The notes: generated by a model from the sequence alone, not told the origin. A stretch of DNA of 64,000 nucleotides from Candidatus Obscuribacter sp. (GCA_016712465.1 JADJQZ010000001.1:3782001-3846000), one strand, 5' to 3'; numbered from the stretch's first letter, positions 17,914-26,881 are shown. Translations and numbers: made by a program.

Positions 17914-18537
17914 TTAGCGTGAGTAGTATTCGACGATTAGCGCTTCTTTGATGCTTTGATCCAGGTCTTCGCGGGATGGCGCGTTAACCAGAGATGCGGT
18001 CAGGTTTTCGATGCTGACGTCCATCCAGTTGGGATGGGCGGCGGCAGGGGAGTTTTCCAGGATACCTTTGACAAGTTTCTTGGACTTCTCACAAACGGCG
18101 ATTACTTCGCCGGCGCGAACCTGGTAGGAGGGAATAGATACGACCTTACCGTTAACGGTGAAATGACCGTGGCGGATAAGCTGTCTGGCTTGAGCTCTGG
18201 AGGGAACAATACCGGAGCGGTGCACCAGATTGTCCAGACGAGCTTCCAAAAGCTGCAGGAGCTTGAGGCCGGTAGGCACTTTTTTCTGCCTGGAGGCCTG
18301 CTCAAAATAAGCAGAGAACTGAGATTCGAGCACGCCATAGGTGTGACGTACTTTCTGCTTTTCTCTCAATTGCAGGGCATACTCGGACTGCTTTTTGCGG
18401 TCCTGGCCATGCTGTCCTGGACCATAACGGCGCCGCTCGATGGCGCACTTGGTGGTGTAGCAGCGCGAGCCCTTGAGGAAGAGCTTAGTTCCCTCATTGC
18501 GGCAAAGCTTGCAAACTGAATCCGTATACCTGGCCAA
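17914..18537 (-). CDS. rpsD: 30S ribosomal protein S4
   Basis: 207 residues. The N-terminus has CKLCRNEGTKLFLKGSRCYT and the S4 RNA-binding domain has RLDNLVHRSGIVPSRAQARQ. S4 starts small-subunit assembly and, in several bacteria, represses the alpha operon by binding a leader RNA. The N-terminal cysteines (CxxC, C) suggest the zinc-binding form. Its place between rpsK and rpoA matches Proteobacteria; as I recall, cyanobacteria keep it elsewhere. Confidence 0.98.
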   Translation of the reverse strand: MARYTDSVCKLCRNEGTKLFLKGSRCYTTKCAIERRRYGPGQHGQDRKKQSEYALQLREKQKVRHTYGVLESQFSAYFEQASRQKKVPTGLKLLQLLEARLDNLVHRSGIVPSRAQARQLIRHGHFTVNGKVVSIPSYQVRAGEVIAVCEKSKKLVKGILENSPAAAHPNWMDVSIENLTASLVNAPSREDLDQSIKEALIVEYYSR

Positions 18538-18571
18538 CTTCTTAACTCCTCGACTTCTTTACTTATGCAAA

Positions 18572-18964
18572 TTAAACGCGACGGCGTTTGGGCGGACGGC
18601 AACCATTGTGAGGAATGGGAGTCACGTCTTTGATCAGTGTGATTTCCAGACCGGAAGCCTGCAAAGCTCTAATAGCGGTCTCGCGGCCGGCGCCCGGACC
18701 TTTCACCAGCACTTCCACTTGCTTCATGCCCTGGTCCATGGAACGTTTCGCCACGGATTCAGCAGCCTGCTGAGCAGCAAAGGGAGTGCCTTTCTTGGCG
18801 CCCTTGAAGCCGACTGTACCGGCCGAGGCCCAGGCAATAACCTGTCCCTGCGGGTCGGTAGATGAAACGATGGTGTTATTGAAAGTGCTAGCAATGTGGA
18901 CGACGCCCTGCAATACGTAGCGGCGCTCTTTCTTCTTCGTCCTTGCCTTCGGAGACTTAGCCAT
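18572..18964 (-). CDS. rpsK: 30S ribosomal protein S11
   Basis: 130 residues. VHIASTFNNTIVSSTDPQGQ, GTPFAAQQAAESVAKRSMDQ and VTPIPHNGCRPPKRRRV are the S11 signatures. It forms part of the small-subunit platform near the mRNA exit. It lies 53 bases after rpsM. Confidence 0.98.
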   Translation of the reverse strand: MAKSPKARTKKKERRYVLQGVVHIASTFNNTIVSSTDPQGQVIAWASAGTVGFKGAKKGTPFAAQQAAESVAKRSMDQGMKQVEVLVKGPGAGRETAIRALQASGLEITLIKDVTPIPHNGCRPPKRRRV

Positions 18965-19017
18965 AGCTTTCCTGTTCTATCCTTTGGTCAATTTTCCTGG
19001 TGATTACAACGAGTGGT

Positions 19018-19404
19018 TTATTTGCCTGCTTGTTTCTTACCGGCCACGGTGACGCGTTTGCGACCACGACGGGTGCGAGCATTGGTCTTGGTGCGCTGAC
19101 CGCGGGTAGGCAATCCGCGACGGTGCCTCTGGCCGCGATAGCAATTGATCTCGATAAGGCGCTTGACGTTCAAGCCCTCGACTCTACGAAGGTCACCTTC
19201 GACCTGGTAATTGCCGCTCTTCTCAATCTCTTCGCGAACTTTGTTGACTTCCTCCTCGCTCAAATCCTGCACACGGCGATCATCGGCAATGCCGACTTTC
19301 TTGCAGATTTTGGCGGCGGAAGTTCTACCGATACCGTGAATATAGGTAAGGGCGATAGGGGTTCTCTTATTTCTCGGTAGGTCAACACCGGCAATACGGG
19401 CCAT
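19018..19404 (-). CDS. rpsM: 30S ribosomal protein S13
   Basis: 128 residues. ARIAGVDLPRNKRTPIALTY, the helix-hairpin-helix HGIGRTSAAKICKKVGI and the basic tail RGLPTRGQRTKTNARTRRGR identify S13, which contacts tRNA and the central bridge to the large subunit. A 200-base structured gap separates it from rpmJ, so rpsM begins the alpha-operon part. Confidence 0.98.
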   Translation of the reverse strand: MARIAGVDLPRNKRTPIALTYIHGIGRTSAAKICKKVGIADDRRVQDLSEEEVNKVREEIEKSGNYQVEGDLRRVEGLNVKRLIEINCYRGQRHRRGLPTRGQRTKTNARTRRGRKRVTVAGKKQAGK

Positions 19405-19496
19405 TTATCCTCTCCATCCTTCATGCATTGATGCTTGTGGCACTTGTCTTTTGCCTCGGCTCTTTGCTCTTCCTCTTCGCTCACCGCTTTCAAGTG

Positions 19497-19593
19497 GTTA
19501 GCTCCGTCTCAAGCAAAGTGCGACAGCCCCGGGGCTCTCGCGAAGCTAACTAAATTAACTCGGATATCTCTTGAATATCCTAATTAGAGTTAA
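19497..19593 (-). promoter_or_regulatory. Structured leader before rpsM (candidate ribosomal-protein autoregulation site)
   Basis: Two nested structures lie in the 200-base gap. In the first, TTAACT (19555-19560) pairs with AGTTAA (19588-19593) around GGATAT/ATATCC (19562-19567 with 19575-19580). In the second, GTTAGCT (19497-19503) pairs with AGCTAAC (19544-19550) around GCGA/TCGC and the palindrome AGCCCCGGGGCT (19525-19536). Positions are on the plus strand; the RNA is read from the minus strand. In other bacteria S4 binds a leader ahead of rpsM, and rpsD is in this operon, so an S4 site is a reasonable guess. Confidence 0.45.
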
Positions 19594-19604
19594 CTTGTTA
19601 GTTC

Positions 19605-19718
19605 TTAACCTTGGCGTTGTTTGTGCTTCGGATTTTCACAAATGATCGCAACGCGACCTTTACGTCTTATCACTTTGCACTTGTCGCAAATCTTTTTTAC
19701 TGAAGCTCTAACTTTCAT
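19605..19718 (-). CDS. rpmJ: 50S ribosomal protein L36
   Basis: 37 residues. It begins MKVRASVKKICDKCK and continues with GRVAIICENPKHKQRQG, giving the CxxC...C...H zinc site of the C+ form. L36 is the smallest large-subunit protein. It sits between infA (133 bases upstream) and rpsM, its usual position. Its small size makes it easy to miss. Confidence 0.97.
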   Translation of the reverse strand: MKVRASVKKICDKCKVIRRKGRVAIICENPKHKQRQG

Positions 19719-19851
19719 TTTTGGCTCTCTGTGCGGCTTTTACCGCGTTTTGACTAACTGAAACGATGCTAACAATTCTGACACGGAAGCCAAGCCTCGC
19801 CCGCATTTGCATGCAAAACAAGGGGCAACCAGACAAACGTCTAATTGTACA

Positions 19852-20073
19852 TCAATCTTTGATTCTGTATGTAATTCTTCCGCGCGTAAGGTCGTATGGG
19901 GTGAGCTCTACACGCACTCGATCGCCTGGAAGGATCTTAATAAAGTTTTTGCGAATCTTGCCGGAAATATGCGCCAGAACCTTATGTCCGTTATCCAGCT
20001 CAACCCGAAACATGGCATTGGGCAAGGATTCCCGGATGGTTCCTTCAAATTCAATGACGCCCTGTTTTGTCAC
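19852..20073 (-). CDS. infA: Translation initiation factor IF-1
   Basis: 73 residues from a GTG start. IEFEGTIRESLPNAMFRVEL, GHKVLAHISGKIRKNFIKIL and PGDRVRVELTPYDLTRGRIT form the single OB fold of IF-1, which binds the ribosomal A site during initiation. The start codon shares bases with the map stop (GTGA), so the two are translationally coupled. Confidence 0.98.
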   Translation of the reverse strand: MTKQGVIEFEGTIRESLPNAMFRVELDNGHKVLAHISGKIRKNFIKILPGDRVRVELTPYDLTRGRITYRIKD

Positions 20074-20855
20074 TCAATTACCTCTGATGGACGCTTAGTA
20101 AGTACTTCCGGTTCGCCTTCAGTGATTAACAAAGAATGTTCAAAATGTGCTGAAGGTCTGTAATCTTGCGTTACAACCGTCCAGCGGTCCGACTTCAGTC
20201 TTGTCTTATCACTGCCCAGATTGAACATTGGCTCGATCGCTATAACCATACCAGGTTTCAACTTGGTCTTGCTACCGGTGCGGTAGTTGAAGATGAACGG
20301 ATCTTCATGGTAGTCAGGACCGATGCCATGACCGCCATAATCACGCACAATACCGTACGCACCTTCATTACCAACATCTTCTACGGCACCGCCAATCTGA
20401 TCGAGAGTGGCGCCGCCTCGGGCCGCCTTAATGGCCTCATACAATGCTTGCCTTGTGGCATTTAGCATCTTCATTACACTGTCCGACACCTTCCCAATCG
20501 GTACGGTGATGGCAGTATCGCCGATAAAATCAAACTTCTTGCCATCCTTCATGGTGCGAATCGAAACGCCCAGGTCGAGGCTGATAATATCGCCGTCTTT
20601 CAGGATCTTCTTCTTATTAGGAATACCGTGGACGATTTCTTCATTGACCGAGGCGCAAACCGTTGCCGGAAAGCCTTTGTATCCTTTGAAGGTGGGTATG
20701 TGACCGGCATCCCGAATGGCCTTTTCGGCCATCTCGTCAAGTTCCCAGGTGCTGATGCCGGCGCAGGCCGCATTGCTTACCAACTCCAGCACACGACCCG
20801 CCAGTTGACCGGCTTCCCGGATGAGCTTCAGGTCTTCCTCGTTTGTCAGAATCAT
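20070..20855 (-). CDS. map: Methionine aminopeptidase, type I
   Basis: 261 residues. It removes N-terminal methionine from new proteins. LRLIREAG-like helices (KLIREAGQLAGRVLELV) open the protein. Metal ligands are recognisable in ISLDLGVSI (Asp), FIGDTAITV (Asp), YGGHGIGPDYHEDP (His) and AIEPMF (Glu), with the final Glu near the C-terminus. No SH3-like N-terminal extension is present. It lies 8 bases after adk, as in many spc operons. Confidence 0.97.
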   Translation of the reverse strand: MILTNEEDLKLIREAGQLAGRVLELVSNAACAGISTWELDEMAEKAIRDAGHIPTFKGYKGFPATVCASVNEEIVHGIPNKKKILKDGDIISLDLGVSIRTMKDGKKFDFIGDTAITVPIGKVSDSVMKMLNATRQALYEAIKAARGGATLDQIGGAVEDVGNEGAYGIVRDYGGHGIGPDYHEDPFIFNYRTGSKTKLKPGMVIAIEPMFNLGSDKTRLKSDRWTVVTQDYRPSAHFEHSLLITEGEPEVLTKRPSEVIE

Positions 20856-20863
20856 CGAAACAC

Positions 20864-21511
20864 CTAATTGAGAGTTGCCAGGATATCAGCGAAAATCTGC
20901 TCTTGCTCGCCTTCACCATTGACGGTGGCGAGAAGCTGTTTGCCTCTATAAAATTCGATCAAGGGGCTGGTCAGCTCGTGATAAACGGAAAGGCGCTGTT
21001 TAACCAGTTCCGGCTTGTCGTCGGAACGGTGAGAAAGTTCGGTACCACAGAGATCGCAAACACCATCTTGCTTGGGCTTGGAGAATTTGATGTGGTAGAC
21101 GGCATTACAAGCCTTGTTGGGGCAAACGCGCCGACCGGTGATGCGCTCTTCCAATAAGTCGTCGGCTGTTTTTAAGTCGATAACCTTATCGAGATTGGCT
21201 TTTAGCTCCGAGAGCAAGCCATCGAGGCTCTCGGCCTGGGCCAGATTGCGCGGAAAGCCGTCCAGAATGAAACCCTTAGAGCAAGCAGGCTGAGCCAGCT
21301 TTTCCCGGAAGAGATCTATCAATACGTTGTCCGGCACCAGCATGCCTTTATCCATAAATTCTTTAGCAGCAAGACCGGCCTGGGTGCCGTTCTTAACGGC
21401 GTCACGCAAAATATCGCCGGAGGAAAGATGGGCCAGGGAATATTTGGAAGCCAATTTCTTGCACTGGGTGCCTTTACCGGCGCCCGGCGCGCCTAGAAAG
21501 AGAATACGCAT
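20864..21511 (-). CDS. adk: Adenylate kinase, zinc-LID form
   Basis: 215 residues. It interconverts ATP plus AMP with two ADP. The P-loop is GAPGAGKGTQCKKL, AMP-binding residues lie in LSSGDILRDAV and LDGFPRNLAQAE, and the LID domain opens with ERITGRRVCPNKAC. The LID carries two cysteine pairs (CPNKAC and CDLCG), indicating the long, zinc-stabilised form typical of Gram-positives. It starts 6 bases after secY. Confidence 0.98.
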   Translation of the reverse strand: MRILFLGAPGAGKGTQCKKLASKYSLAHLSSGDILRDAVKNGTQAGLAAKEFMDKGMLVPDNVLIDLFREKLAQPACSKGFILDGFPRNLAQAESLDGLLSELKANLDKVIDLKTADDLLEERITGRRVCPNKACNAVYHIKFSKPKQDGVCDLCGTELSHRSDDKPELVKQRLSVYHELTSPLIEFYRGKQLLATVNGEGEQEQIFADILATLN

Positions 21512-21517
21512 CTTAGA

Positions 21518-22969
21518 CTAGATTTCCTTTTTATCGTAAGTTCTGAACAAGCCGCGCGCCTGATAGCGTGCGGAAAGAGCATGGGTGAGAATCTGCCTCT
21601 GGGTATCGATAGCCACACCCACCAGGATGATAAGCGAGGTGCTGCCCAGACCCTGCAAGGTGGTGACCATGGTGGCCTGCTCCACATGTATGGGGGCGAT
21701 GGCGATAAAACCCACGGAAGTAGCACCAATGAAAGTGAGGCGATTCAAGGTCTTCTCAAGGAACTCAGTGGTCGGTCGCCCCGGACGAACGTGCTGAATA
21801 GCCCTGCCGCTACGCCGCAAATTGTCGGACATGTCGCGTACAGGCAGAACGATGGACGAATAGAAGAAGGCAAAGAAGAGGATCAAGAAGAAATAAAGCA
21901 CCGAATGTTCCCAGTGATAGTAGGACATGGCGTTATTGAATTCTTGAACGAGGAAGCCCCAGCTGTCCTTCACCCAGTTGACGGAAGCCATCTGGACGAA
22001 AGCCGGACCGAGACCGGGAATGTCCTTGATGACGTTGTAAACAACTTGACCGGGATCTTGATTCTGCTTCTGCATGAACTGGGCAATGGTGCTGGGGAAC
22101 ATCAAAAGCGAGGAAGCAAAGATGATGGCCATAACACCGGAGGGGTTTACGGGCAGGTACATATAGTCGTCGGGAGCAGCGAAGATCTGGCGCCCCACAT
22201 TGCGCCTTGAACCAAGCACCATAACCTTACGCACCCCTTGCTGCAGGCGCACGATAAAGGCCACCACTAATAAGAAGAAGAGCACCAGGGCCAACACCCC
22301 AAGTACCTGCGACTGACCGGTCTGCACCGCTTCGTAGGTGTTTTTGATCATGACCGGCAGGCGGGCGGCAATACCCAGGAAGATAAGCAAGGAGGCACCA
22401 TTACCGACACCACGTTCAGTAATCATTTCGCCCATCCACATAATGAATACGGCACAGGCAGTGAGAATCAAGGTGGTGGTACAGAGGAAAAGCGGTCCGG
22501 GAGTGATGACCACGCCGGGAATCCGAGAGAGAAGCTGGGCCAGCATCAGGGACTGGAAAATCGCCAGACCCACCGTCACCAGGCGGCTTATCTGAGCCAG
22601 TTGCCGGCGCCCCTGCTCACCCTGCTCCTTTTGCATATTCTCAAGCTTGGGGATGACCACGGTCATGAGCTGCATAACGATGGAAGCGGTGATATAGGGA
22701 CCAATCCCCATTGAGAATACGGACAGCTTGTTGAGGGCACCACCGGTGAAAAGGTCGATCATGCCAAGCAAGTTCTGAGCCAATTCCGGATGCTTGGTGA
22801 ATGCACCGGGGTCTACTCCGGGGATGGGAATGTGCACACCGACTCGGTAGAGCACAATCATGGCCACGGTAAATAGAATTCGCTCTTTCAGACCGGCTGC
22901 GCTAAGAAGACCGATCCAGTCCTCAGGACCGCCTATCTTGGCGCCACGTTTACTAACACTCTCAGCCAT
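21518..22969 (-). CDS. secY: Protein translocase subunit SecY
   Basis: 483 residues, ten hydrophobic helices. RILFTVAMIVLYRVGVHIPI opens TM1. The plug region has GGALNKLSVFSMGIGPYITA, and RLQQGVRKVMV is the cytosolic loop that meets the ribosome and SecA. An N-terminal soluble stretch of 30 residues is slightly long. A 169-base gap after rplO could hold an additional promoter for secY-adk-map-infA, though I find no convincing hexamer pair. Confidence 0.97.
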   Translation of the reverse strand: MAESVSKRGAKIGGPEDWIGLLSAAGLKERILFTVAMIVLYRVGVHIPIPGVDPGAFTKHPELAQNLLGMIDLFTGGALNKLSVFSMGIGPYITASIVMQLMTVVIPKLENMQKEQGEQGRRQLAQISRLVTVGLAIFQSLMLAQLLSRIPGVVITPGPLFLCTTTLILTACAVFIMWMGEMITERGVGNGASLLIFLGIAARLPVMIKNTYEAVQTGQSQVLGVLALVLFFLLVVAFIVRLQQGVRKVMVLGSRRNVGRQIFAAPDDYMYLPVNPSGVMAIIFASSLLMFPSTIAQFMQKQNQDPGQVVYNVIKDIPGLGPAFVQMASVNWVKDSWGFLVQEFNNAMSYYHWEHSVLYFFLILFFAFFYSSIVLPVRDMSDNLRRSGRAIQHVRPGRPTTEFLEKTLNRLTFIGATSVGFIAIAPIHVEQATMVTTLQGLGSTSLIILVGVAIDTQRQILTHALSARYQARGLFRTYDKKEI

Positions 22970-23138
22970 GATTTAGATTTCTCGCAATTATTGAAGGCAG
23001 AATGGGAACCAACGCAATATTGTCCCCGATAATATTTTAGACCCGTCCCCGCCATTTCATTTCATCCTTGTCGGAAGTGAAACTACTTAAACGGAAACGG
23101 GTCGCATTTATGTATATATAAAGTGCACTGACCGAGGG

Positions 23139-23621
23139 TTAGTCCCTGTTCTTGGGATTTCTGGTAGGCGCCACCGGCTGCAACACTTCATAAGAACCAC
23201 CGGCAGCTTGAATCTTGTCGATAGCACCTTGAGAGAAGTGGTGAGCTTTGATGTTGAGAGCTACTTTCAACTCGCCATTACCGAGAATTCTCAAGGAATC
23301 GGTAGGCTTACGCAGCACCTTGTGCAGAAGGAGAGACTCGGCGGTAACTTCCGAACCGGCGGGCAAGCCGTTCAAGGCACCCACGTTCAGTTCAACCCAA
23401 TCGCGACCGGGAACCTGATCGAAGTTATGAATCTTGGGCAGTCTGCGGAAGAGGGGGGTCTGACCACCCTCGAAGCCGAAGCGCTTGGATTCGCCGGAAC
23501 GCTGACCCTGACCGTTGTGACCGCGGGTGGATGTCTTACCGTGACCGGAAGCACGTCCGCGACCTACTCTTTTCTTCTTACGGCGGGCGCCGTCCTGGGG
23601 TTTCAAATCATCTAATTGCAT
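23139..23621 (-). CDS. rplO: 50S ribosomal protein L15
   Basis: 160 residues from the ATG at 23621, which has AAAGGAG 5 bases upstream; an upstream start at 23651 would add ten untypical residues. MQLDDLKPQDGARRKKKRVG, the Gly/Arg-rich RGHNGQGQRSGESKRFGFEG and the C-terminal fold are standard L15. It lies 93 bases after rpmD. Confidence 0.97.
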   Translation of the reverse strand: MQLDDLKPQDGARRKKKRVGRGRASGHGKTSTRGHNGQGQRSGESKRFGFEGGQTPLFRRLPKIHNFDQVPGRDWVELNVGALNGLPAGSEVTAESLLLHKVLRKPTDSLRILGNGELKVALNIKAHHFSQGAIDKIQAAGGSYEVLQPVAPTRNPKNRD

Positions 23622-23714
23622 GGTTTCTCCTTTACCTTGCGCCGCATGCACTCTCGGAAGAATCCGAAGGAAATGGTCTGCGACTCGGTTTAGCCGACTG
23701 GCGGCTCTATCTGT

Positions 23715-23912
23715 TTACTTTTTGGCGGGAGCGGCTTCGGCAGCAACGGTTACCAGGTGATGAACCTTGGTGACCATGCCGCGAATAGTGGGGCTGTCCT
23801 GGTGGACCACGGAACTTCCAAATTTACGAAGACCGAGAGCACGAACGACTTTGATTTGATCGTTGCGCTTGCCGACTAAACCGCTTGTCAAAGTGATGCG
23901 AATGGCTGACAT
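23715..23912 (-). CDS. rpmD: 50S ribosomal protein L30
   Basis: 65 residues. IRITLTSGLVGKRNDQIKVV, ALGLRKFGSSVVHQDSPTIR and GMVTKVHHLVTV are L30 motifs. L30 is, to my knowledge, absent from cyanobacteria and plastids, so its presence separates this organism from photosynthetic cyanobacteria. A short Ala/Lys tail is extra. Confidence 0.96.
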   Translation of the reverse strand: MSAIRITLTSGLVGKRNDQIKVVRALGLRKFGSSVVHQDSPTIRGMVTKVHHLVTVAAEAAPAKK

Positions 23913-23930
23913 TGTTGACGCTTCCTTTAA

Positions 23931-24545
23931 TTAGGCGAAGAGCTGACGAATGCTGATGCCTCTCAGGCGAGCTGCTTCTTCAAAGGTACGAAGACCTTTG
24001 AGACCGTCAACGGTAGCGCGAGCCACGTTGAGGGGAGATCTGGATCCGAGCGACTTGGAGAGTACATCTCCCACACCAGCCAGTTCCAGGATGGCGCGGG
24101 CGGCACCACCGGCGATAACACCGGTACCTTTTGCTGCCGGCTTGAGCAAGATTCTGGAAGAACCGGTCTTGCCGACAATCTGGTGCGGAATGGTCGTACC
24201 GACGAGCGGTACGGAAACCAAGGATTTCTTGGCGTCTACAACGCCTTTTTGAATGGCGGAAATGACTTCGGCGGCTTTACCGACACCGATGCCCACCTGG
24301 CCCTTGCCGTTGCCCACGGCAACTACGGCACGGAAGGAGAGTTTCTTACCGCCTTTGACGACTTTGGTGACGCGGCGGACCTGGATGATTTTCTCTTCCC
24401 ATTCCGACTCTACGCGATCACGTCTGGTCTCATCGGCAGTACGGCGATTGGATTCGCGGCTTGTGGTGCGACGTCCGCGACGAACGCCATCACCCGCCTG
24501 GGCGGCCGGCTCTTCGAATCCGCTGACCTTTTCTTCTTTATCCAT
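23931..24545 (-). CDS. rpsE: 30S ribosomal protein S5
   Basis: 204 residues. WEEKIIQVRRVTKVVKGGKK and RAVVAVGNGKGQVGIGVGKA form the double-stranded RNA-binding part. PHQIVGKTGSSRILLKPAAK and GSRSPLNVARATVDGLKGLR follow. About 45 residues of charged sequence precede the conserved domain, a longer N-terminal tail than in E. coli S5. Confidence 0.97.
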   Translation of the reverse strand: MDKEEKVSGFEEPAAQAGDGVRRGRRTTSRESNRRTADETRRDRVESEWEEKIIQVRRVTKVVKGGKKLSFRAVVAVGNGKGQVGIGVGKAAEVISAIQKGVVDAKKSLVSVPLVGTTIPHQIVGKTGSSRILLKPAAKGTGVIAGGAARAILELAGVGDVLSKSLGSRSPLNVARATVDGLKGLRTFEEAARLRGISIRQLFA

Positions 24546-24579
24546 CTAGAAGTAACCTCTTCCTCTTTTTTATCGAATA

Positions 24580-24942
24580 CTAGAAATTGAGACCGGCTTC
24601 ACGGGCAGCCTCGGCCACAGCAGCGACGCGACCATGGTAGATATATCCGCCACGATCGAAGACAACTGCTTCGATACCTTTTTCTTTTGCACGTTTGGCC
24701 ACGAGCTCACCGACAGCTTTGGCAGAATCGACGTTCCAGCTCTTCTCAGTCTTGAGAGACTCATCAAGAGTGCTGGCGGCAACCAGGGTATTGGCGGTAG
24801 TGTCGTCGATTATTTGAGCGTAGATATGCTTGTTGGAGCGGTATACGCAAAGTCTCGGACGCTCAGTGGTACCCTCGACACGACGACGAATGCGTCTGTG
24901 GCGAGTGATTCTGTTTGCCTTTCTGTCTTGCTTGTTAATCAT
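24580..24942 (-). CDS. rplR: 50S ribosomal protein L18
   Basis: 120 residues from the ATG at 24942 (AAGGA 10 bases upstream); an upstream start at 24990 is possible but adds untypical sequence. RHRRIRRRVEGTTERPRLCV, RSNKHIYAQIIDD and VFDRGGYIYHGRVAAVAEAA identify L18, which binds 5S rRNA. It lies 84 bases after rplF. Confidence 0.97.
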   Translation of the reverse strand: MINKQDRKANRITRHRRIRRRVEGTTERPRLCVYRSNKHIYAQIIDDTTANTLVAASTLDESLKTEKSWNVDSAKAVGELVAKRAKEKGIEAVVFDRGGYIYHGRVAAVAEAAREAGLNF

Positions 24943-25026
24943 TTTGATTTGGTCCTTTTGCCTTTTGTTTCTCCCAACGACTAACCTCAAGAGAGATTAC
25001 GCAGGGATACTTGACTTAGTTACGGC

Positions 25027-25572
25027 TTACTTCTTCTTACCAGCAGCTTTACCGGCTTTACGACGAATCACTTCGCCCTGATATTTGACACCCTTACCTT
25101 TGTAGACTTCCGGCGGACGTCTGTCGCGGATGAAGGCGCAGAGATCGCCGACGGCTTGTTTGTCGATACCGCTAACGGTGATGACGTTACCCTTACCGAC
25201 GGCAACGGCAGTCCCTTCCGGCGGATCAATTTCCACGGGGTGGGAGTAACCGAGCTGCATTACCAGCTTCTTGCCTTCCATAGCGGCACGGTAGCCGACA
25301 CCGACGATTTCGAGGTTGCGCTCGAAGCCGGTGGAGACACCCTTGATCATGTTGGCCAGGAGGGTACGGGTCAAACCGTGCAGGCTGCGGGTGGTTCTGT
25401 CTTCCGACTGGCGGACGACTGTAATTTTGTCGCCTTCTTGCTTGAAGGTGAGCTCCGGACGAAACTGTCTGGAAAGCTGGCCCTTGGGTCCTTTGACGGA
25501 GACCTGGGACTCGGCGATCTGGACGGTCACACCGGCCGGCACTGTAATTGGTGCTTTACCTATACGAGACAT
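25027..25572 (-). CDS. rplF: 50S ribosomal protein L6
   Basis: 181 residues. SRIGKAPITVPAGVTVQIAE starts the first repeat, and RPPEVYKGKGVKYQGEVIRR near the end is the classical L6 signature. A short Lys/Ala tail follows. L6 sits near the factor-binding site of the large subunit. It lies 12 bases after rpsH. Confidence 0.98.
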   Translation of the reverse strand: MSRIGKAPITVPAGVTVQIAESQVSVKGPKGQLSRQFRPELTFKQEGDKITVVRQSEDRTTRSLHGLTRTLLANMIKGVSTGFERNLEIVGVGYRAAMEGKKLVMQLGYSHPVEIDPPEGTAVAVGKGNVITVSGIDKQAVGDLCAFIRDRRPPEVYKGKGVKYQGEVIRRKAGKAAGKKK

Positions 25573-25584
25573 CTCACTTACTCC

Positions 25585-25986
25585 TTACCAAACTTCGGCG
25601 ACTACTTCGCCACCGAGGTTGCTCTTGCGAGCCTGACGGTCAGTCATCAACCCCTGGCTGGTGCTGACAATGGCGATACCGAGACCACCATAAACTCTGG
25701 GCATTCTTTTGGCTTGTCTGTAAACCCTGAGACCGGGTTTGCTGACGCGCTTCAGTCCCTGAATTACAACTTCGCCTTTGCCGCCGTACTTAAGTACGAT
25801 GCGCATGCGCTGTTCCGGCGAACCGAGAGCTCTGGTCTCGTAGGAGGAAATGAATCCTTCCCGACGGAGAAGCTCGGCGATTGCCACTTTTTGTTTCGAG
25901 GCGGGCATCTCCACAGCCGAAGCTTGAACGCGAATAGCGTTTCTGATACGTGTGAACATGTCCGAAATTGGATCTGTGACCGGCAT
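25585..25986 (-). CDS. rpsH: 30S ribosomal protein S8
   Basis: 133 residues. DPISDMFTRIRNAIRVQASA opens the protein and GLGIAIVSTSQGLMTDRQAR is the C-terminal signature. In E. coli S8 is the repressor of the spc operon; no matching RNA site was identified here. It lies 10 bases after rpsN. Confidence 0.98.
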   Translation of the reverse strand: MPVTDPISDMFTRIRNAIRVQASAVEMPASKQKVAIAELLRREGFISSYETRALGSPEQRMRIVLKYGGKGEVVIQGLKRVSKPGLRVYRQAKRMPRVYGGLGIAIVSTSQGLMTDRQARKSNLGGEVVAEVW

Positions 25987-25996
25987 TTGCTATCTC

Positions 25997-26203
25997 CTAC
26001 CAGCTAGATTTGGTGAGTCCAGGGATCAAACCATCATGTGCCATCTTTCTCAGGCATAGACGGCAAAGTCCGAAATCGCGGTAATAACCGCGCGGACGAC
26101 CGCAAATGCGACAGCGGTTGTGCAAGCGCACTTTAGGGTATTTGCCTTTAGCGGCTTCTACCTGGCGCTTGTGCTCCTTGTCAATCATGGATGTTTTAGC
26201 CAC
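25997..26203 (-). CDS. rpsN: 30S ribosomal protein S14, zinc-binding type
   Basis: 68 residues. YPKVRLHNRCRICGRPRGYY and FGLCRLCLRKMAHDGLIPGL give the four cysteines (CxxC, CxxC) of the short zinc-binding S14. A basic N-terminal segment of a few residues makes it slightly longer than the usual 61. It lies in its usual position between rplE and rpsH. Cyanobacteria, as I recall, use the long zinc-free form encoded elsewhere. Confidence 0.97.
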   Translation of the reverse strand: MAKTSMIDKEHKRQVEAAKGKYPKVRLHNRCRICGRPRGYYRDFGLCRLCLRKMAHDGLIPGLTKSSW

Positions 26204-26264
26204 GTTGTGCTTTCCTCTCCTTGGACTTCTTTCCGATTATCTTGGTTACTGACTACAGAAAAAC

Positions 26265-26804
26265 TTACTTTTTGAAGGGCATTCCCATCGCCGCCAGAAG
26301 AGCATGGGCTTCCTGGTCGGTGCGAGCGGTGGTGACGATGGAAATATCCATGCCCCTTACCGCATCAATTTGCTCATAGTTGATCTCAGGGAAAATGAGC
26401 TGCTCTTTGATACCGACGGAGAAGTTACCGCGGCCATCGAAAGAACGGGAAGACAAACCGCGGAAATCGCGGATACGCGGCAGAGCCACGTGAATGAGTT
26501 TGGCCAGGAAGTCATACATGCGCTTGCCGCGCAGGGTGACCGAAGCTCCAACCGGCTGACCTTTTCTCAATTTGAAGGTAGCGATGGATTTACGGGCACG
26601 GTTGACCACGGGCTTCTGGCCGGCAATGGTGGCCAATTCCTTAACGCCGCTGTCGATGGCTTTGGCGTTATTGGCAGCTTCACCAAGACCCATATTGATT
26701 ACAACTTTGACCACGCGAGGCACTTGCATGTTGTTCGTGTAGCCGAATTGCTTGGTCAGATGGGGTCTGACTTGCTTCTCGTAACTGTCTTTAATGTCGA
26801 GCAT
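26265..26804 (-). CDS. rplE: 50S ribosomal protein L5
   Basis: 179 residues. QVPRVVKVVINMGLGEAANN, RKSIATFKLRKGQPVGASVT and RDFRGLSSRSFDGRGNFSVG are L5 signatures. It binds 5S rRNA and contacts P-site tRNA. It lies 77 bases after rplX. Confidence 0.98.
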   Translation of the reverse strand: MLDIKDSYEKQVRPHLTKQFGYTNNMQVPRVVKVVINMGLGEAANNAKAIDSGVKELATIAGQKPVVNRARKSIATFKLRKGQPVGASVTLRGKRMYDFLAKLIHVALPRIRDFRGLSSRSFDGRGNFSVGIKEQLIFPEINYEQIDAVRGMDISIVTTARTDQEAHALLAAMGMPFKK

Positions 26805-26881
26805 TTCTCTTTTCCTGTTTATTTTTGAAGACGGTCTTTGTCGTCTTCACGTCTAGTTCTTTATCTAGTTCCTGTTGGTCT

